Shown: positions 8,792 to 18,043, counted from the stretch's first letter. The stretch: DNA of 64,000 nt from Bog-532 sp963742865 (GCA_963742865.1 CAVUNW010000042.1:50469-114468), one strand, 5' to 3'. Notes: generated by a model from the letters alone, not told the origin. Program-made: numbers and translations.

Positions 8792-11428
8792 GTGACAGAG
8801 GACGCGACGGCCCGGCGCGGTGCGTCACGGAATTTGCGGTTCCCGCAGGCGAAGTTCCGCCCGACGATGCTGCCGGGCACGCTGGTCGCTCGATCGGTGC
8901 TGCACGAGCAGCTGACGGCGGGAGCTGGCCAGCGGCTGACCGTGGTGGTGGGGTCGGCTGGGGCGGGCAAGAGCGTGCTGCTGTCGAGCTGGACGGCGAC
9001 CCGGCCAGCGGGCGTGACTTCCTGGCTGTCGTGCGATGGGGCGGACGCCAACCCCGTCCGCTTCTGGACTGGGTTCATCGAAGCCCCGCAGGCGGTGGAG
9101 TCGAGGTTCGGTGCCGATGCCGCCGATCTGCTCGCAATGGATGGTGCTGTTTCCGCCGACGTCACCGCGTCGATCGCGAACGACGCGGCGAAGCTGCCCG
9201 CTGGGTCGGCGATCATTGTGGACGACTTCCATTACGCGGCCCCCGCGGTGTCACGGGCCATGACCGATCTGGTCGAGCGCTGGCCGGCCGAAACCGCCCA
9301 GCTCGTCGTGGCTAGCCGCGCCGATCCGCCGCTGCGCCTGCACAGGCTGCGGATGGCGGGTGAATTGCGCGAACTGCGCGACCGTGATCTGTATTTCTCG
9401 CTGACGGAGAGTGCCGGCCTGCTGTCGAACTTCGGCGTGCAGGTCGCCCCGGCCGACCTGGGGCTGCTGCACCAGCGAAGCGAGGGGTGGGCGGCGGCGC
9501 TGCAGATGGCGGCGCTGTCGCTGCGCGGCGCCCCGGACCCGGCGCGGGCCGCGCGGGCGCTTGATGTCCGCAGTCACGCGATCGCCGAGTATTTCGTGGC
9601 TGAGGTCCTTGATCAGCAGTCCCCGGAGATCGCCCAGTTCATGCTCGACACCTCTGTCCTGGGCGAGCTGACGGCGGACGCGTGCGCGGCGGTGGCCGGC
9701 CGGCCGGACGCGTCGGCGCTGCTGCGCAGCATCGACGCGGCCAGTCTGTTTCTGGTGGCGCTGGATGATGAGCGGACCAGCTTCCGCTATCACCACCTGG
9801 TGCACCAGTTGCTGCACGCTGAGCTGCGGGCCCAGGACCGGGCCCGCGAGCAGGCGCTCCAGCTGCGCGCGGGCGAATGGTTCGAATCCACCGGCGACAG
9901 CCGGCGGGCAAGCCGCCACTTCCTCGCGGCCCGGCAGGCCGACCGCGCCCTGGCCCTGATGCAGGACCGGGTGATGGCCGAATTCCTGAGCGACCCGGCG
10001 CTGCCATCGCCGCTGGATCTGAGTATGGTCGACCCCGCGCTGCTGGCGGAGGCTCCAGACCGGTTGCTAGCGCTGGCCGCTGACTTGCTGCTGTCGGGCG
10101 ACACGGCTCTTGGCGGCGAGTACATTCAGCTGCTGGAGCGCGTCAAGCCGCCGATCGAGCCCGGGTCAAGGCTCGCGGCCCGCGTCGCGGCGCTGCGGTG
10201 CTTGCGCCTTACGGAGATCGGACAGCCCGACGAGGCTGTGGAGGCGGCCCTGGCCGCGCGAGCCATCCAAGAGCGGACGTTGCTCAGCGATGAGTGGGTC
10301 GCGGCCCTTCCGATGGTTCTCCTGCGGGCCCATAGGTGGCTGGAAGACTACGACGCGGTTGAGCGCGAGGCAGCGGCGGCGCTTGCGGCGCCCGAACTCA
10401 CCGAGCCGGTCAAGCTGGTGCAGGTGCCCGGGGCGCAGGCGCTGGCCTGGTTCGAGTCCGGCCACCTGGGCCAGGCCGATGAGGCGGCCAGGACCGCCGA
10501 TACGGAGGCGCGGCGGCTGGGATTCAGCGGGCATTTTTTCGCCGTGGATCACCTGCGGGCGCTGGCCGGTCTCGCGCTGGAGCGGCGCGATCTCGACGCC
10601 GCCGAGCGGTTCGCCGAACAGGCGCTATCGATCTCCGAACGCGGGCGGCCCGTGTTCGAGTTCCTGGCGCTGCTGGACCGGGCCGCGATCTGGGGCGCCC
10701 GCGGGCAGGTCCGCAGCGCGCTGACCACGGTCGAGGCGGCCCGGCTGGTCCTGCCCGAGGCCGGCTCGGTGCTGCTGGCCCGGGCCGATGAGCTGGAGGC
10801 GTTGCTGCGCCTGTCGCTCGGCGACCCGCGCACCCCCGCCGAGCTGGCCAGCAGGCTACCCGCTGCCCGGAGCAGCCTGCTGCTGGCCCGGATCGCGCTG
10901 GCCGCTGGCGATCACGCCGCCGCGCGGGAACATCTGCAGGCGCCGTCCCCCGGCGAGCTGACGCCGCGGCGCGCGCTGGTGCGCCAGGTACTGCTGGCCG
11001 CCGTAGCCATTGAGCGCAGCGACCCCGGGGCGGCCAGCATCGTGGCCGGTGTCCTCCAGGCCGCCCGGTTGGGGGGATTCCTCAACACCGTCGTCGGCAC
11101 CGACCCCCGGGTGACGGGCTACCTGGTCGAGCATGCCCCGCAACTGCGAGCGGATCCGTTCGTCGAGCAACTGATCGCCGCGGCCCTGGAGATGCGCGCC
11201 ACCCAGCCGGACGGCTCGCGGTCCAGCCGTGGGCTCGCCGAGCCGCTGACCCCGGCCGAGCTGCGTATCCTCAGGCTGCTGCCGACCAGCACCTACCTGC
11301 AGATGGCCGAGACCCTTTACATCTCGCGTAACACGGTGAAGGTCCACCTGCGCTCGGTCTACCAGAAGCTCGGCGTGACATCGCGCTCGCAGGCCATCGA
11401 GCGGGCCGTCGACCTTCGTCTGCTCTGA
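8792..11428 (+). CDS. LAL (MalT-like) LuxR-family transcriptional regulator
   Basis: An intact 878-residue ATP-dependent regulator. The start is GTG 8792, with a strong GGGGGG site just upstream. Domains: STAND ATPase with Walker A VVVGSAGAGKSVLLSSW near residue 55, Walker B SAIIVDDFHY near 140 and a VVASRADPPLRLHRLRMAGE sensor segment; helical TPR-like repeats at about 330-780; a LuxR helix-turn-helix in the last 65 residues (LTPAELRILRLLPTSTYLQM, then ISRNTVKVHLRSVYQKLGV). It is paralogous to the frameshifted LAL gene on the opposite strand and diverges from that gene's 84-aa partner, so the pair may share promoters in 8602-8791. A perfect hairpin follows its stop directly. Inducer unknown. 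Confidence 0.93.
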   Translation: MTEDATARRGASRNLRFPQAKFRPTMLPGTLVARSVLHEQLTAGAGQRLTVVVGSAGAGKSVLLSSWTATRPAGVTSWLSCDGADANPVRFWTGFIEAPQAVESRFGADAADLLAMDGAVSADVTASIANDAAKLPAGSAIIVDDFHYAAPAVSRAMTDLVERWPAETAQLVVASRADPPLRLHRLRMAGELRELRDRDLYFSLTESAGLLSNFGVQVAPADLGLLHQRSEGWAAALQMAALSLRGAPDPARAARALDVRSHAIAEYFVAEVLDQQSPEIAQFMLDTSVLGELTADACAAVAGRPDASALLRSIDAASLFLVALDDERTSFRYHHLVHQLLHAELRAQDRAREQALQLRAGEWFESTGDSRRASRHFLAARQADRALALMQDRVMAEFLSDPALPSPLDLSMVDPALLAEAPDRLLALAADLLLSGDTALGGEYIQLLERVKPPIEPGSRLAARVAALRCLRLTEIGQPDEAVEAALAARAIQERTLLSDEWVAALPMVLLRAHRWLEDYDAVEREAAAALAAPELTEPVKLVQVPGAQALAWFESGHLGQADEAARTADTEARRLGFSGHFFAVDHLRALAGLALERRDLDAAERFAEQALSISERGRPVFEFLALLDRAAIWGARGQVRSALTTVEAARLVLPEAGSVLLARADELEALLRLSLGDPRTPAELASRLPAARSSLLLARIALAAGDHAAAREHLQAPSPGELTPRRALVRQVLLAAVAIERSDPGAASIVAGVLQAARLGGFLNTVVGTDPRVTGYLVEHAPQLRADPFVEQLIAAALEMRATQPDGSRSSRGLAEPLTPAELRILRLLPTSTYLQMAETLYISRNTVKVHLRSVYQKLGVTSRSQAIERAVDLRLL

Positions 11429-11429
11429 T

Positions 11430-11465
11430 CTGAGGGTTATTCCGGCCGGCCGGAATAACCCTCAG
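11430..11465. terminator. 36-bp perfect palindrome, bidirectional terminator
   Basis: CTGAGGGTTATTCCGGCC is followed immediately by its exact reverse complement: 18-bp arms, no spacer. It begins 2 bases after the LAL gene stop and ends 18 bases before the stop of the convergent carboxylesterase gene, the right place for a bidirectional terminator. There is no U-tract, as is common in actinobacteria. Confidence 0.8.
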
Positions 11466-11483
11466 AAGGGTGAGGGAATCCGG

Positions 11484-12983
11484 CTAGCGGATGCCGTCCC
11501 AGAGGACGCGCTCGTCACCGGCTGGGTCATCGGCCACATCGACGGCCGAAGCGAGCAGGCCGGTGGTCCGGCGCCCGGGGTCGTAGGCGGCCCAGCCGGG
11601 ATCGCCGCTGGTGATGAAGTCCACCCACACCCGGTGCACCTGGTCCGCGACCGCCTGCGAGGGCGCGTCGCCGACGCGGGGCCGGATCTCAGCCAGGCCG
11701 ACGTTGCCGAACACGAATGGGATCTCCACACCGTGGCACGCGCCGAGCCCGTGGTTGTCCGCGGGCGCGGGATAGTCGAAGCGGTACATCCACGTCCGGT
11801 CCCCGGCCGGGGCGCGGGCCTCGGCGATCCGGATGGGCGGGATGCGGAAGAACCAGTCGGAGATCACGGCGGCCAGGATGTCGCCGGGGCTGGCCCCGGG
11901 CCGGTTGGCCCGGTAGACGGCGAGCCCGTCGGCGGACAGCCCGTACGCGCCCGCCACGGCGCCGAGGGCCGCGTCGTCGATGAGGTCGATGGTGGACGCC
12001 GCAACCAGGAACAGCCGCGCCTCGTCGCGGTTCGACCCGATCAGCAGCGGGACCCCGCTCCCCTGGCCCGCGGCGATCGCGGTCAGCGGGTCCTCGGGGA
12101 GCACCGAGCCGTCCACGACCGGCGCGAAGGGCAGCAGGCTCAGCGCGAGCCGCCCCCATTTGGCCGGGTCCGGAGCCGTCTGCACCTCCACCACGAGATC
12201 GGAGGCGGCGCGGATGAACTCCGCCAGCGGGACGCCTGCGAGCGCGTCCCGTTCGGCAGAGACATTGAGCTTGCCGGCGAGATACCCCGCCACCGTGCGC
12301 GCCTCGTCCGGGGCCAGGGTGTGCGCGGCCGCGCCGCTTTCCGCGATGGCCTGGCTGAACAGGCCCCCGGCGAGCGGCATCGACAGCAGCGTGGTCACGC
12401 TCATGGCCCCGGCGGACTCACCGGCCACGGTCACCCGGGCCGGGTCGCCGCCGAACGCCGCGATGTTGCGCTGCACCCACTGCAGCGCCGCGACCTGGTC
12501 GAGCAGGCCGAGGTTGGCGAGGCCGTCGCCGAGATACAGGAAACCCTCGGCGGACAGCCGGTAGTTGACGGTCACGCATACCACGCCGTCGCGGGCGAAG
12601 GCCACGCCGTTGTACTCGGCCACCGAATTGGAACCGTTCATGAACGAGCCGCCGTGGATCCAGACCAGGACCGGCAGCCGGCTGGCGCCCGGGTCGGGCG
12701 TCCACACGTTGAGGTTCAGGCACTCCTCCCCCGGGATGACCACCTCGGGAAACAGCGGCTGATACGGCGGCGGGTAATCACCCTTGGGCGCGGTCGGCCC
12801 GTACGCGGTCGCGTCGCGCTCGCCGTCCCACGGCATGACCGGCTGCGGCGGCTGCATCCGGTTCGCGCCGAACGGGGGCGCCGCGTAGGGAATACCGAGA
12901 AACGCGTACACTCCGGAGTCGGCCCGGCCGCGCACCGCACCGTCCTTGAGCTGGACCGCCGGGTGCTGCGTCATCTCGCTCAT
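11484..12983 (-). CDS. Carboxylesterase type B
   Basis: A 499-residue alpha/beta hydrolase of the carboxylesterase/para-nitrobenzyl esterase family, hydrolysing carboxylic esters in the cytoplasm (no signal peptide). The family pattern is complete: substrate entry GIPYAAPPFG, the EECLNLNVW motif, oxyanion hole WIHGGSF, nucleophile GESAGA (Ser about residue 190), acidic residue in GSNRDEARLF and catalytic His in ACHGVEIPFVF. Length is typical. It is convergent with the LAL gene and separated from the oxidoreductase at 13167 by 183 bp in which I see no convincing gene. Substrate unknown. Confidence 0.93.
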   Translation of the reverse strand: MSEMTQHPAVQLKDGAVRGRADSGVYAFLGIPYAAPPFGANRMQPPQPVMPWDGERDATAYGPTAPKGDYPPPYQPLFPEVVIPGEECLNLNVWTPDPGASRLPVLVWIHGGSFMNGSNSVAEYNGVAFARDGVVCVTVNYRLSAEGFLYLGDGLANLGLLDQVAALQWVQRNIAAFGGDPARVTVAGESAGAMSVTTLLSMPLAGGLFSQAIAESGAAAHTLAPDEARTVAGYLAGKLNVSAERDALAGVPLAEFIRAASDLVVEVQTAPDPAKWGRLALSLLPFAPVVDGSVLPEDPLTAIAAGQGSGVPLLIGSNRDEARLFLVAASTIDLIDDAALGAVAGAYGLSADGLAVYRANRPGASPGDILAAVISDWFFRIPPIRIAEARAPAGDRTWMYRFDYPAPADNHGLGACHGVEIPFVFGNVGLAEIRPRVGDAPSQAVADQVHRVWVDFITSGDPGWAAYDPGRRTTGLLASAVDVADDPAGDERVLWDGIR

Positions 12984-13166
12984 GCGTCTCTCCGTTGCGA
13001 CGTTTCGGTGATCTGTTGCAAACTATCCTCCCTGGCCGACGAGCGCGTCGACATGCAGGCGCTGGCGCGGGCCCTCGATGTGAACCGCGCGGGTGATCAG
13101 CGCGCTGCTGCCGCCCTCCGGCGAGATAGTCCAGGTTCCTGACCAGCCGGAAGGTAGTCTCACCCA

Positions 13167-14612
13167 GTGGAACAATTCGACGTCGTGGTCCTGGGCGCCG
13201 GCTCCGCCGGTAAGTGGGTCGCGGGGGCCGTCGCCGACGCGGGCCGTTCCGTGGCCCTCGTCGAGCCCTATCGGGTCGGCGGTGCGTGCCCGTACGTGGC
13301 GTGCATCCCGGGCAAGGCACTTCTGCGGTCCGCGCAGGCCCGCGGCGATGCGCGCCAGCTGGCCGACCTGGGGGCCACGTCGGCCCCGGTGACGCTGGAC
13401 GACGACGAGGCTGCCTATCAGGCGGCGGCCGCCCGGCGGGACCGGCTGTCCGCGGACCGGGACGATTCCGGGGCGGCGCGGGAGATCATCGAGCGCGGCG
13501 TGACGCTGATCCGCGGGTCCGGGCACGTCACCGGGCCGGGCGCGGTCGAGGTCACGGTGACCCTGCCCGGCGGAGGCGCCGGGCAGGGTGAGCGGGCCGG
13601 GGATCCCTGGGCGCGCGGGCGCCCGATCGGGTACCGCGATCTGGTCATCGCGACCGGGTCGCGGCCGGCCATCCCGCCTGTCAGCGGCCTGGACACCGTG
13701 GGCGCGTGGACCAGTGACCGCGCGCTGTCCGAGCCGGAACGGCCCCGGTCACTCATCGTGCTCGGCGGTGGCGCGGTCGGCTGTGAGCTGGCTCAGGCGT
13801 ATGCCGGGTTCGGCGTGACCGTGACCCTGGTCGAGGCGGCCCCGCAGCTGGTCAGCGGGGAAGATCCGGCCATCGCCGGCGCTATGGCGGAGGTCCTGCG
13901 CGGCAGCGGCGCCGACGTGCGGCTCGGTGCCGAGGTCAAGGCGGCCGAGGCCACGGCGGACGGCGGCACCCGCGTCCATCTGGAGGGCGGGGAAACGATT
14001 GATTCCGAACGGATCATTGTGGCTGTGGGGCGCACGCCGGCGTCTTCCGGGCTGGGACTCGGGGAGCTCGGCATCACGGCGGCGGATGACGGCGCGCTGA
14101 CCATCGACGCGCGCTGCCGGGTCGAGGGGCAGGACCACGTGTGGGCGGCCGGCGACGTGACCGGGCTCGCCCCGTACACCCACGGGGCGAACTACCAGGC
14201 CCTGGTGCTGTCAGAGAACCTGCTCGGCGGGGACCGGCGGGCCGACTACCGGGCTGTGCCCCGGATCGTCTACACCCATCCCCCGATGGCCAGCGTGGGC
14301 ATGTCGGCGGAGCAGGCCCGTGGCGCCGGGATCGAGGTCATCACCGCGACCATGGACCTGTCGGAGCTGGCCCGCGTGCACACCGACGGCGCGGCCGGCG
14401 GCCGGCTGATCCTGGTCGCGGACCGGGCCCGCGAAGTGCTCGTCGGCGCGGCCGGGGTCGGGCCCGGCGCGGACGACTGGATCTCCGAGGCCAGTGTGGC
14501 CATCCGGGCCAGCGTTCCGCTGCGGCTGCTCGCCGACGTGGTGCACCCGTTCCCGACCGTCGCCCAGGCCTACGAGGTCCCCCTGCGCGAGCTGGCCGCC
14601 CAGCTCACCTAG
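13167..14612 (+). CDS. FAD-dependent pyridine nucleotide-disulfide oxidoreductase
   Basis: A 481-residue flavoprotein of the dihydrolipoyl dehydrogenase / mercuric reductase / NAD(P)H-quinone reductase class. It has an N-terminal FAD dinucleotide fold (VVLGAGSAGKWVA), a redox-active CPYVAC motif with C-x4-C spacing at about residues 40-45, a second GGGAVGCELAQAYAGFG NAD(P) fold near residue 190, the second FAD box VWAAGDVTG, and a C-terminal dimerisation domain ending HPFPTVAQAYEVPLRELAAQ. The usual HxxP acid-base pattern is altered (VHPFPT), which argues against classical lipoamide dehydrogenase and for a quinone or thiol substrate. GTG 13167 is the only start before the FAD motif. Confidence 0.88.
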   Translation: MEQFDVVVLGAGSAGKWVAGAVADAGRSVALVEPYRVGGACPYVACIPGKALLRSAQARGDARQLADLGATSAPVTLDDDEAAYQAAAARRDRLSADRDDSGAAREIIERGVTLIRGSGHVTGPGAVEVTVTLPGGGAGQGERAGDPWARGRPIGYRDLVIATGSRPAIPPVSGLDTVGAWTSDRALSEPERPRSLIVLGGGAVGCELAQAYAGFGVTVTLVEAAPQLVSGEDPAIAGAMAEVLRGSGADVRLGAEVKAAEATADGGTRVHLEGGETIDSERIIVAVGRTPASSGLGLGELGITAADDGALTIDARCRVEGQDHVWAAGDVTGLAPYTHGANYQALVLSENLLGGDRRADYRAVPRIVYTHPPMASVGMSAEQARGAGIEVITATMDLSELARVHTDGAAGGRLILVADRAREVLVGAAGVGPGADDWISEASVAIRASVPLRLLADVVHPFPTVAQAYEVPLRELAAQLT

Positions 14613-14661
14613 CTCTGCTGCGGGCCGGTCCACCACAGTGCTGGCGATGGTCGCTGCCATC

Positions 14662-15288
14662 TCAGCGGCCCTCGAGCACGGACGGCGCGGTCCCGGCCTG
14701 CGCGGTCCCGGCCGGGGCGCTGCTGGCCGTGCTCATCACCATCTCCGGGCCACCCGCGACCAGGGCCGCGCTGAGCAGGACCGCGGTGACCGTCCCGGTC
14801 GCCGCCGGCACCGCGATCAGGTGGTTCCGGCGGACCAGCCGGTCGGCCCGGGCCGTCAGCAGCCACGCGCAGCCCGCGACGACGACCGCTTCGAGCACCG
14901 TGCACAGCCCATCCCCGAAGCCGAAGGGCTCGACCGCGTTCGGTGTCGGGCCGATGACGTCGCCTGCCGTCCGCGTGACGATGTAGACCACCACGACACC
15001 CGCGTTGAGGATCAGGCCGCCGGCCAGCAGCCAGCGGGACGGCCGGACCAGGGCGGCGATGGCCCACGTCAGCTGCAGCCAGGCCACGACCAGCATGAAC
15101 ACCCCGAACAGCCAGTACTCGGCGAAGTGCTCACCCGCGACGGCGAAGTGAATCACTGCCGTCGCGACGCTCAGGACCGCCAGGCAGGACGCCACGACCC
15201 TCACCCTGGAAACGAACGGCCCCGCCCCGGAGCGGAACGTGGCTGGCCCGCCAGCATCCGGACTGACCGGTTCGCCGATGTTGGTCAT
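14662..15288 (-). CDS. Multi-pass membrane protein of unknown function
   Basis: A 208-residue integral membrane protein with about six hydrophobic helices (for example LLAGGLILNAGVVVVYIVT and TVTAVLLSAALVAGG). A short polar N-terminus precedes the first helix and the C-terminus is Ala/Thr/Pro rich. A conserved-looking intramembrane FAVAGEHFAEYWLFGVFM carries His and Glu, and a second loop reads GPTPNAVEPFGFGDGLCT. Similar hypothetical membrane proteins occur in actinobacteria without assigned function. ATG 15288 is taken because the preceding sequence (15289-15419) is not coding-like. It is convergent with the oxidoreductase. Confidence 0.75.
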   Translation of the reverse strand: MTNIGEPVSPDAGGPATFRSGAGPFVSRVRVVASCLAVLSVATAVIHFAVAGEHFAEYWLFGVFMLVVAWLQLTWAIAALVRPSRWLLAGGLILNAGVVVVYIVTRTAGDVIGPTPNAVEPFGFGDGLCTVLEAVVVAGCAWLLTARADRLVRRNHLIAVPAATGTVTAVLLSAALVAGGPEMVMSTASSAPAGTAQAGTAPSVLEGR

Positions 15289-15419
15289 AACGCGCCTTCT
15301 CCCATGCGGCCGGCTCGTCCCCCGTCCGGCCATCCCATCGTCGGCCGCCGGAGTCAGACGGCCACGAGAATTGTGTGCGAATTCCCTGAGAAGCGCGCTT
15401 ACTGGCGGTAATCCCCCGA

Positions 15420-16265
15420 TCAGGCGTCGGCGCGCCGCAGCCGCCACGCGGCGAGGCCGATCATCACGGCCGCGTAAGCGCACAGGACGCCGAAGCCGGT
15501 CCACGGCGCCAGCGGGTGAGCCAGCCCGCCCGTTCCCCCTCCCCCGAACAGCACTTCCCCCGCGTTGGAGGGCAGGTACTGCACGAAGTGCGAGGACCAC
15601 GACGCGGGCAGCAGGCCGGTGAGCGGCGGGATGACGAAGAACACGGCCACGAACGTGGATATCCCGGCGGCCGTGTTACGGAGCAGGCCGCCCAGCGCCA
15701 TCCCGATCATGCCCGCGACCGTCGCGTACAGGGCGGCGCCGATGACCGAGCGCAGGGCTCCGGGAGCACTTATCGCGACGTTCAGGTGGTGGCTGCTCAG
15801 CAGGGCCTGCCCCAGGAAGAACGACACGAAGCTGGTGACCAGCGTGAGTGAGAACACGGCCCCGGCGAAGACCCCTAGCTTCGCCCACAGCACCGGCAGC
15901 CGCCGGGGCACCACGGTGAGCGAGGAGCGGATCATCCCGGTGCTGTACTCGCCGCTGATCAGCAGCACGCCCAGCACGCCGATCGCCAGCTGGGCGAACA
16001 TCATGCCGTTGAGGCTGGTCGAGATGGGGTTGAAGCTCGCCCGGTCCGCCGGGCTGAAGGTGTGGTACTGGCTGGCGGATACGGCGGAGAAAAGCGCGCC
16101 GATGCCGATGGACAGCACCACCGCGGTCAGCAGCGTCCAGATCGTGGAGCGCAGCGACCGGAACTTCGTCCATTCCGAGAGCAGCACCCGTGCCTGGGTG
16201 ACCCGCAGCCCATGCTGGCCGGCCGCCGGGGCGGTCCTGGCCGTGGGCGTCAGGGTGGTCGTCAT
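15420..16265 (-). CDS. ABC-2 type transporter permease
   Basis: A 281-residue permease with six predicted membrane helices, an N-terminal cytoplasmic segment with RVLLSEWTKFRSLRSTIWTL (the typical opening of actinobacterial ABC-2 permeases) and the conserved ISGEYSTGMIRSSLTVVPRR loop after the second helix. It pairs with the ATPase whose stop overlaps its start by 4 bases (ATGA), so translation is coupled. These two-gene exporters commonly confer tolerance to antibiotics, antimicrobial peptides or lipids, but no substrate can be read here. Confidence 0.92.
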   Translation of the reverse strand: MTTTLTPTARTAPAAGQHGLRVTQARVLLSEWTKFRSLRSTIWTLLTAVVLSIGIGALFSAVSASQYHTFSPADRASFNPISTSLNGMMFAQLAIGVLGVLLISGEYSTGMIRSSLTVVPRRLPVLWAKLGVFAGAVFSLTLVTSFVSFFLGQALLSSHHLNVAISAPGALRSVIGAALYATVAGMIGMALGGLLRNTAAGISTFVAVFFVIPPLTGLLPASWSSHFVQYLPSNAGEVLFGGGGTGGLAHPLAPWTGFGVLCAYAAVMIGLAAWRLRRADA

Positions 16266-17194
16266 GCCGCCACCTCCACCGTCGTGCTCGGGTCGGCGGA
16301 GCGGTACTCCACCGAATCCTGGGTGAGTTCCATGAACGCCTGCTCCAGCGAGGCCTGCTGGCTGGCCAGCTCGAAGACCGGCAGGTGAGCCTGCCAGGCC
16401 ACGGTGCCGATCTGCTCCGCATTCAGGCCCTGAACGTGCAGGACGTCGGCCTGGTCGCTGCTGATGGTGACGTCCGGCCCCAGCAGCAGGTCCCGGAGCC
16501 GTGCCGCCTCGGGCGTGCGGACGGTGACCGAATGACCGGAAGCGCGGGCCACGAACTCCTCGACCGTGGTGTCGGCGATGAGGCGGCCGCGCCCCACGAC
16601 GATCAGCTGGGTCGCGGTCTGGGCCATCTCACTCATCAGGTGCGAGGACACGAACACCGTGCGCCCGTCCGCGGCCAGCCCCTTGAGCAGGTTGCGGATC
16701 CACAGCACACCCTCCGGGTCCAGGCCGTTCACCGGCTCGTCCAGCACCACCACCTGCGGATCACCCAGCAGCGCCGAGGCGACCCCGAGGCGCTGGCCCA
16801 TCCCGAGGGAGAACCCGCCGACCCGCTTCCCGGCCACCTCGCGCAGCCCGACCATGTCGACGACCTCATCGACCCGCCGGCGGCTGATCCCGTTGGTCTG
16901 GGCCAGGGCCAGCAGGTGGTTACGGGCCGAGCGGCCGGTGTGCATGGCCTTGGCCTCCAGCAGCAGGCCCAGCTCCGCCATCGGCGCGGCGGCCGAGCGG
17001 TAGCTCCGCCCGTTGACCGTGACGCTGCCCTGGGTCGGCTCGTCCAGGCCGGCGATCAGCCGCATCGTCGTTGACTTGCCCGCCCCGTTCGGGCCGAGGA
17101 AGCCCGTCACCGCCCCCGGCTGCACCACGAAGTCGAGGCCGTCGACCGCGAGCTTTTCCCCGTACCGCTTGCTGAGGTTCTTCACCTCGATCAT
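16262..17194 (-). CDS. ABC transporter ATP-binding protein
   Basis: A 310-residue ATPase: Walker A GPNGAGKST at residues 34-42, ABC signature FSLGMGQRLGVASALLGD, Walker B VVVLDEPVNGLDPEG and the switch His in FVSSHLMSEM. The roughly 100-residue C-terminal extension is the regulatory tail usual in BcrA/DrrA-like exporters. ATG 17194 follows AAGGAGCACAG, preferred over an upstream in-frame start. It is the first gene of a two-gene operon with the permease. A palindrome about 130 bases upstream (17321-17343) is a candidate control site; no dedicated regulator gene is adjacent. Confidence 0.94.
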   Translation of the reverse strand: MIEVKNLSKRYGEKLAVDGLDFVVQPGAVTGFLGPNGAGKSTTMRLIAGLDEPTQGSVTVNGRSYRSAAAPMAELGLLLEAKAMHTGRSARNHLLALAQTNGISRRRVDEVVDMVGLREVAGKRVGGFSLGMGQRLGVASALLGDPQVVVLDEPVNGLDPEGVLWIRNLLKGLAADGRTVFVSSHLMSEMAQTATQLIVVGRGRLIADTTVEEFVARASGHSVTVRTPEAARLRDLLLGPDVTISSDQADVLHVQGLNAEQIGTVAWQAHLPVFELASQQASLEQAFMELTQDSVEYRSADPSTTVEVAA

Positions 17195-17320
17195 CTGTGC
17201 TCCTTCACCCGTTACGCCATTTGTCAGCCCGGCCCGGTTGAGCCGGCCTTTGAGCCAGCACTGTTGATCCGGCGCTGACGTCACTCACGCTAGGGCGGCG
17301 GTCCCCGCCACCGCGTCGGC

Positions 17321-17343
17321 CCGCCAGATACAAAATCTGGCGG
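17321..17343. promoter_or_regulatory. Palindromic operator candidate upstream of the ABC transporter
   Basis: CCGCCAGAT and ATCTGGCGG form a perfect 9+9 bp inverted repeat around the A/T-rich spacer ACAAA. It lies in the 345-bp divergent region between the ABC operon and the peptidoglycan-binding gene. Geometry fits a dimeric repressor site such as those of PadR, TetR or MarR proteins. The rest of this gap shows nothing else I can name. Confidence 0.55.
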
Positions 17344-17539
17344 CCGCCTACTACCACCGGCCTAGGTCAGCGCCCGTTCATGCGCCGGCGGTCGTACGCG
17401 ACGGGACTGAGGGATACCGGGGCCTGGATGTATCAGGGGGGCGTACCGCGACTCTTTGCAAGCGACGCAGCCGCCAGTGACCGGCTGCCCGGATCTACTC
17501 GTCGGTCACTGAGGACTGACCAAAGGAACGGAGCCGGAT

Positions 17540-18040
17540 ATGGCCATTCCCGGGACGATATCTGCGGGTGCGACCGGTCCTGCGGTCGAGTGGGCACAGT
17601 ACCTTCTCGTCCGCCGGACGCTCAGCTACACCCAGATCGATGGCATCTTCGGCGCGGTGACGACCGAGGCGGTCGAGGAGTTCCAGCGTGACGCCGGCCT
17701 CATCGTCGACGGCATCGTCGGGCCCGTCACCTGGACCGCGCTCGGCGGCGACGGCGCGCAGCCGCCGACGCTGGCGCCGGGATCGCACGGAGCGGTGGTG
17801 GGGAAGCTGCAGGCCGCCCTGAACAAGGGCCGGGGTGACTTCGCGCCGACGTCTGACCTGGTACTCGCGGTCGACGGCCGGTACGGCCCGGAGACGGCCG
17901 CCGCCGTGCGAGGCGTTCAGAGGCTGGGCGCCATCGGCCCGGACGGGGTGGTCGGGCTGCAGACCTGGGCCATTCCCATCCGCGCGGCCGGGCAGGTTCT
18001 CGCCAACCTCTGCGGCGTTCCCGCCCCCGGCGATGGATGA
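17540..18040 (+). CDS. Protein with two peptidoglycan-binding (PG_binding_1) repeats
   Basis: A 166-residue protein made of two PG_binding_1 modules: residues about 8-70 (ending FGAVTTEAVEEFQRDAGLIV, DGIVGPVTWTALGG) and about 78-155 (DGRYGPETAAAVRGVQRLG, DGVVGLQTWA). Each module has the typical Q-x-x-L helix, DG-x-x-G turn and closing TW. There is no catalytic domain and no signal peptide, which is unusual for a wall-binding protein; export by another route or a role in a phage-tail-like particle is possible. It ends 3 bases before the stop of the convergent radical SAM gene, with no terminator between. Confidence 0.85.
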   Translation: MAIPGTISAGATGPAVEWAQYLLVRRTLSYTQIDGIFGAVTTEAVEEFQRDAGLIVDGIVGPVTWTALGGDGAQPPTLAPGSHGAVVGKLQAALNKGRGDFAPTSDLVLAVDGRYGPETAAAVRGVQRLGAIGPDGVVGLQTWAIPIRAAGQVLANLCGVPAPGDG

Positions 18041-18043
18041 CCG

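Noticed and set aside
12984..13166. Possible C-terminal fragment on the minus strand (GSSALITRAVHIEGPRQRLH)
   Set aside because: Protein-like but too short, without a start or a family I can name; left as intergenic sequence.
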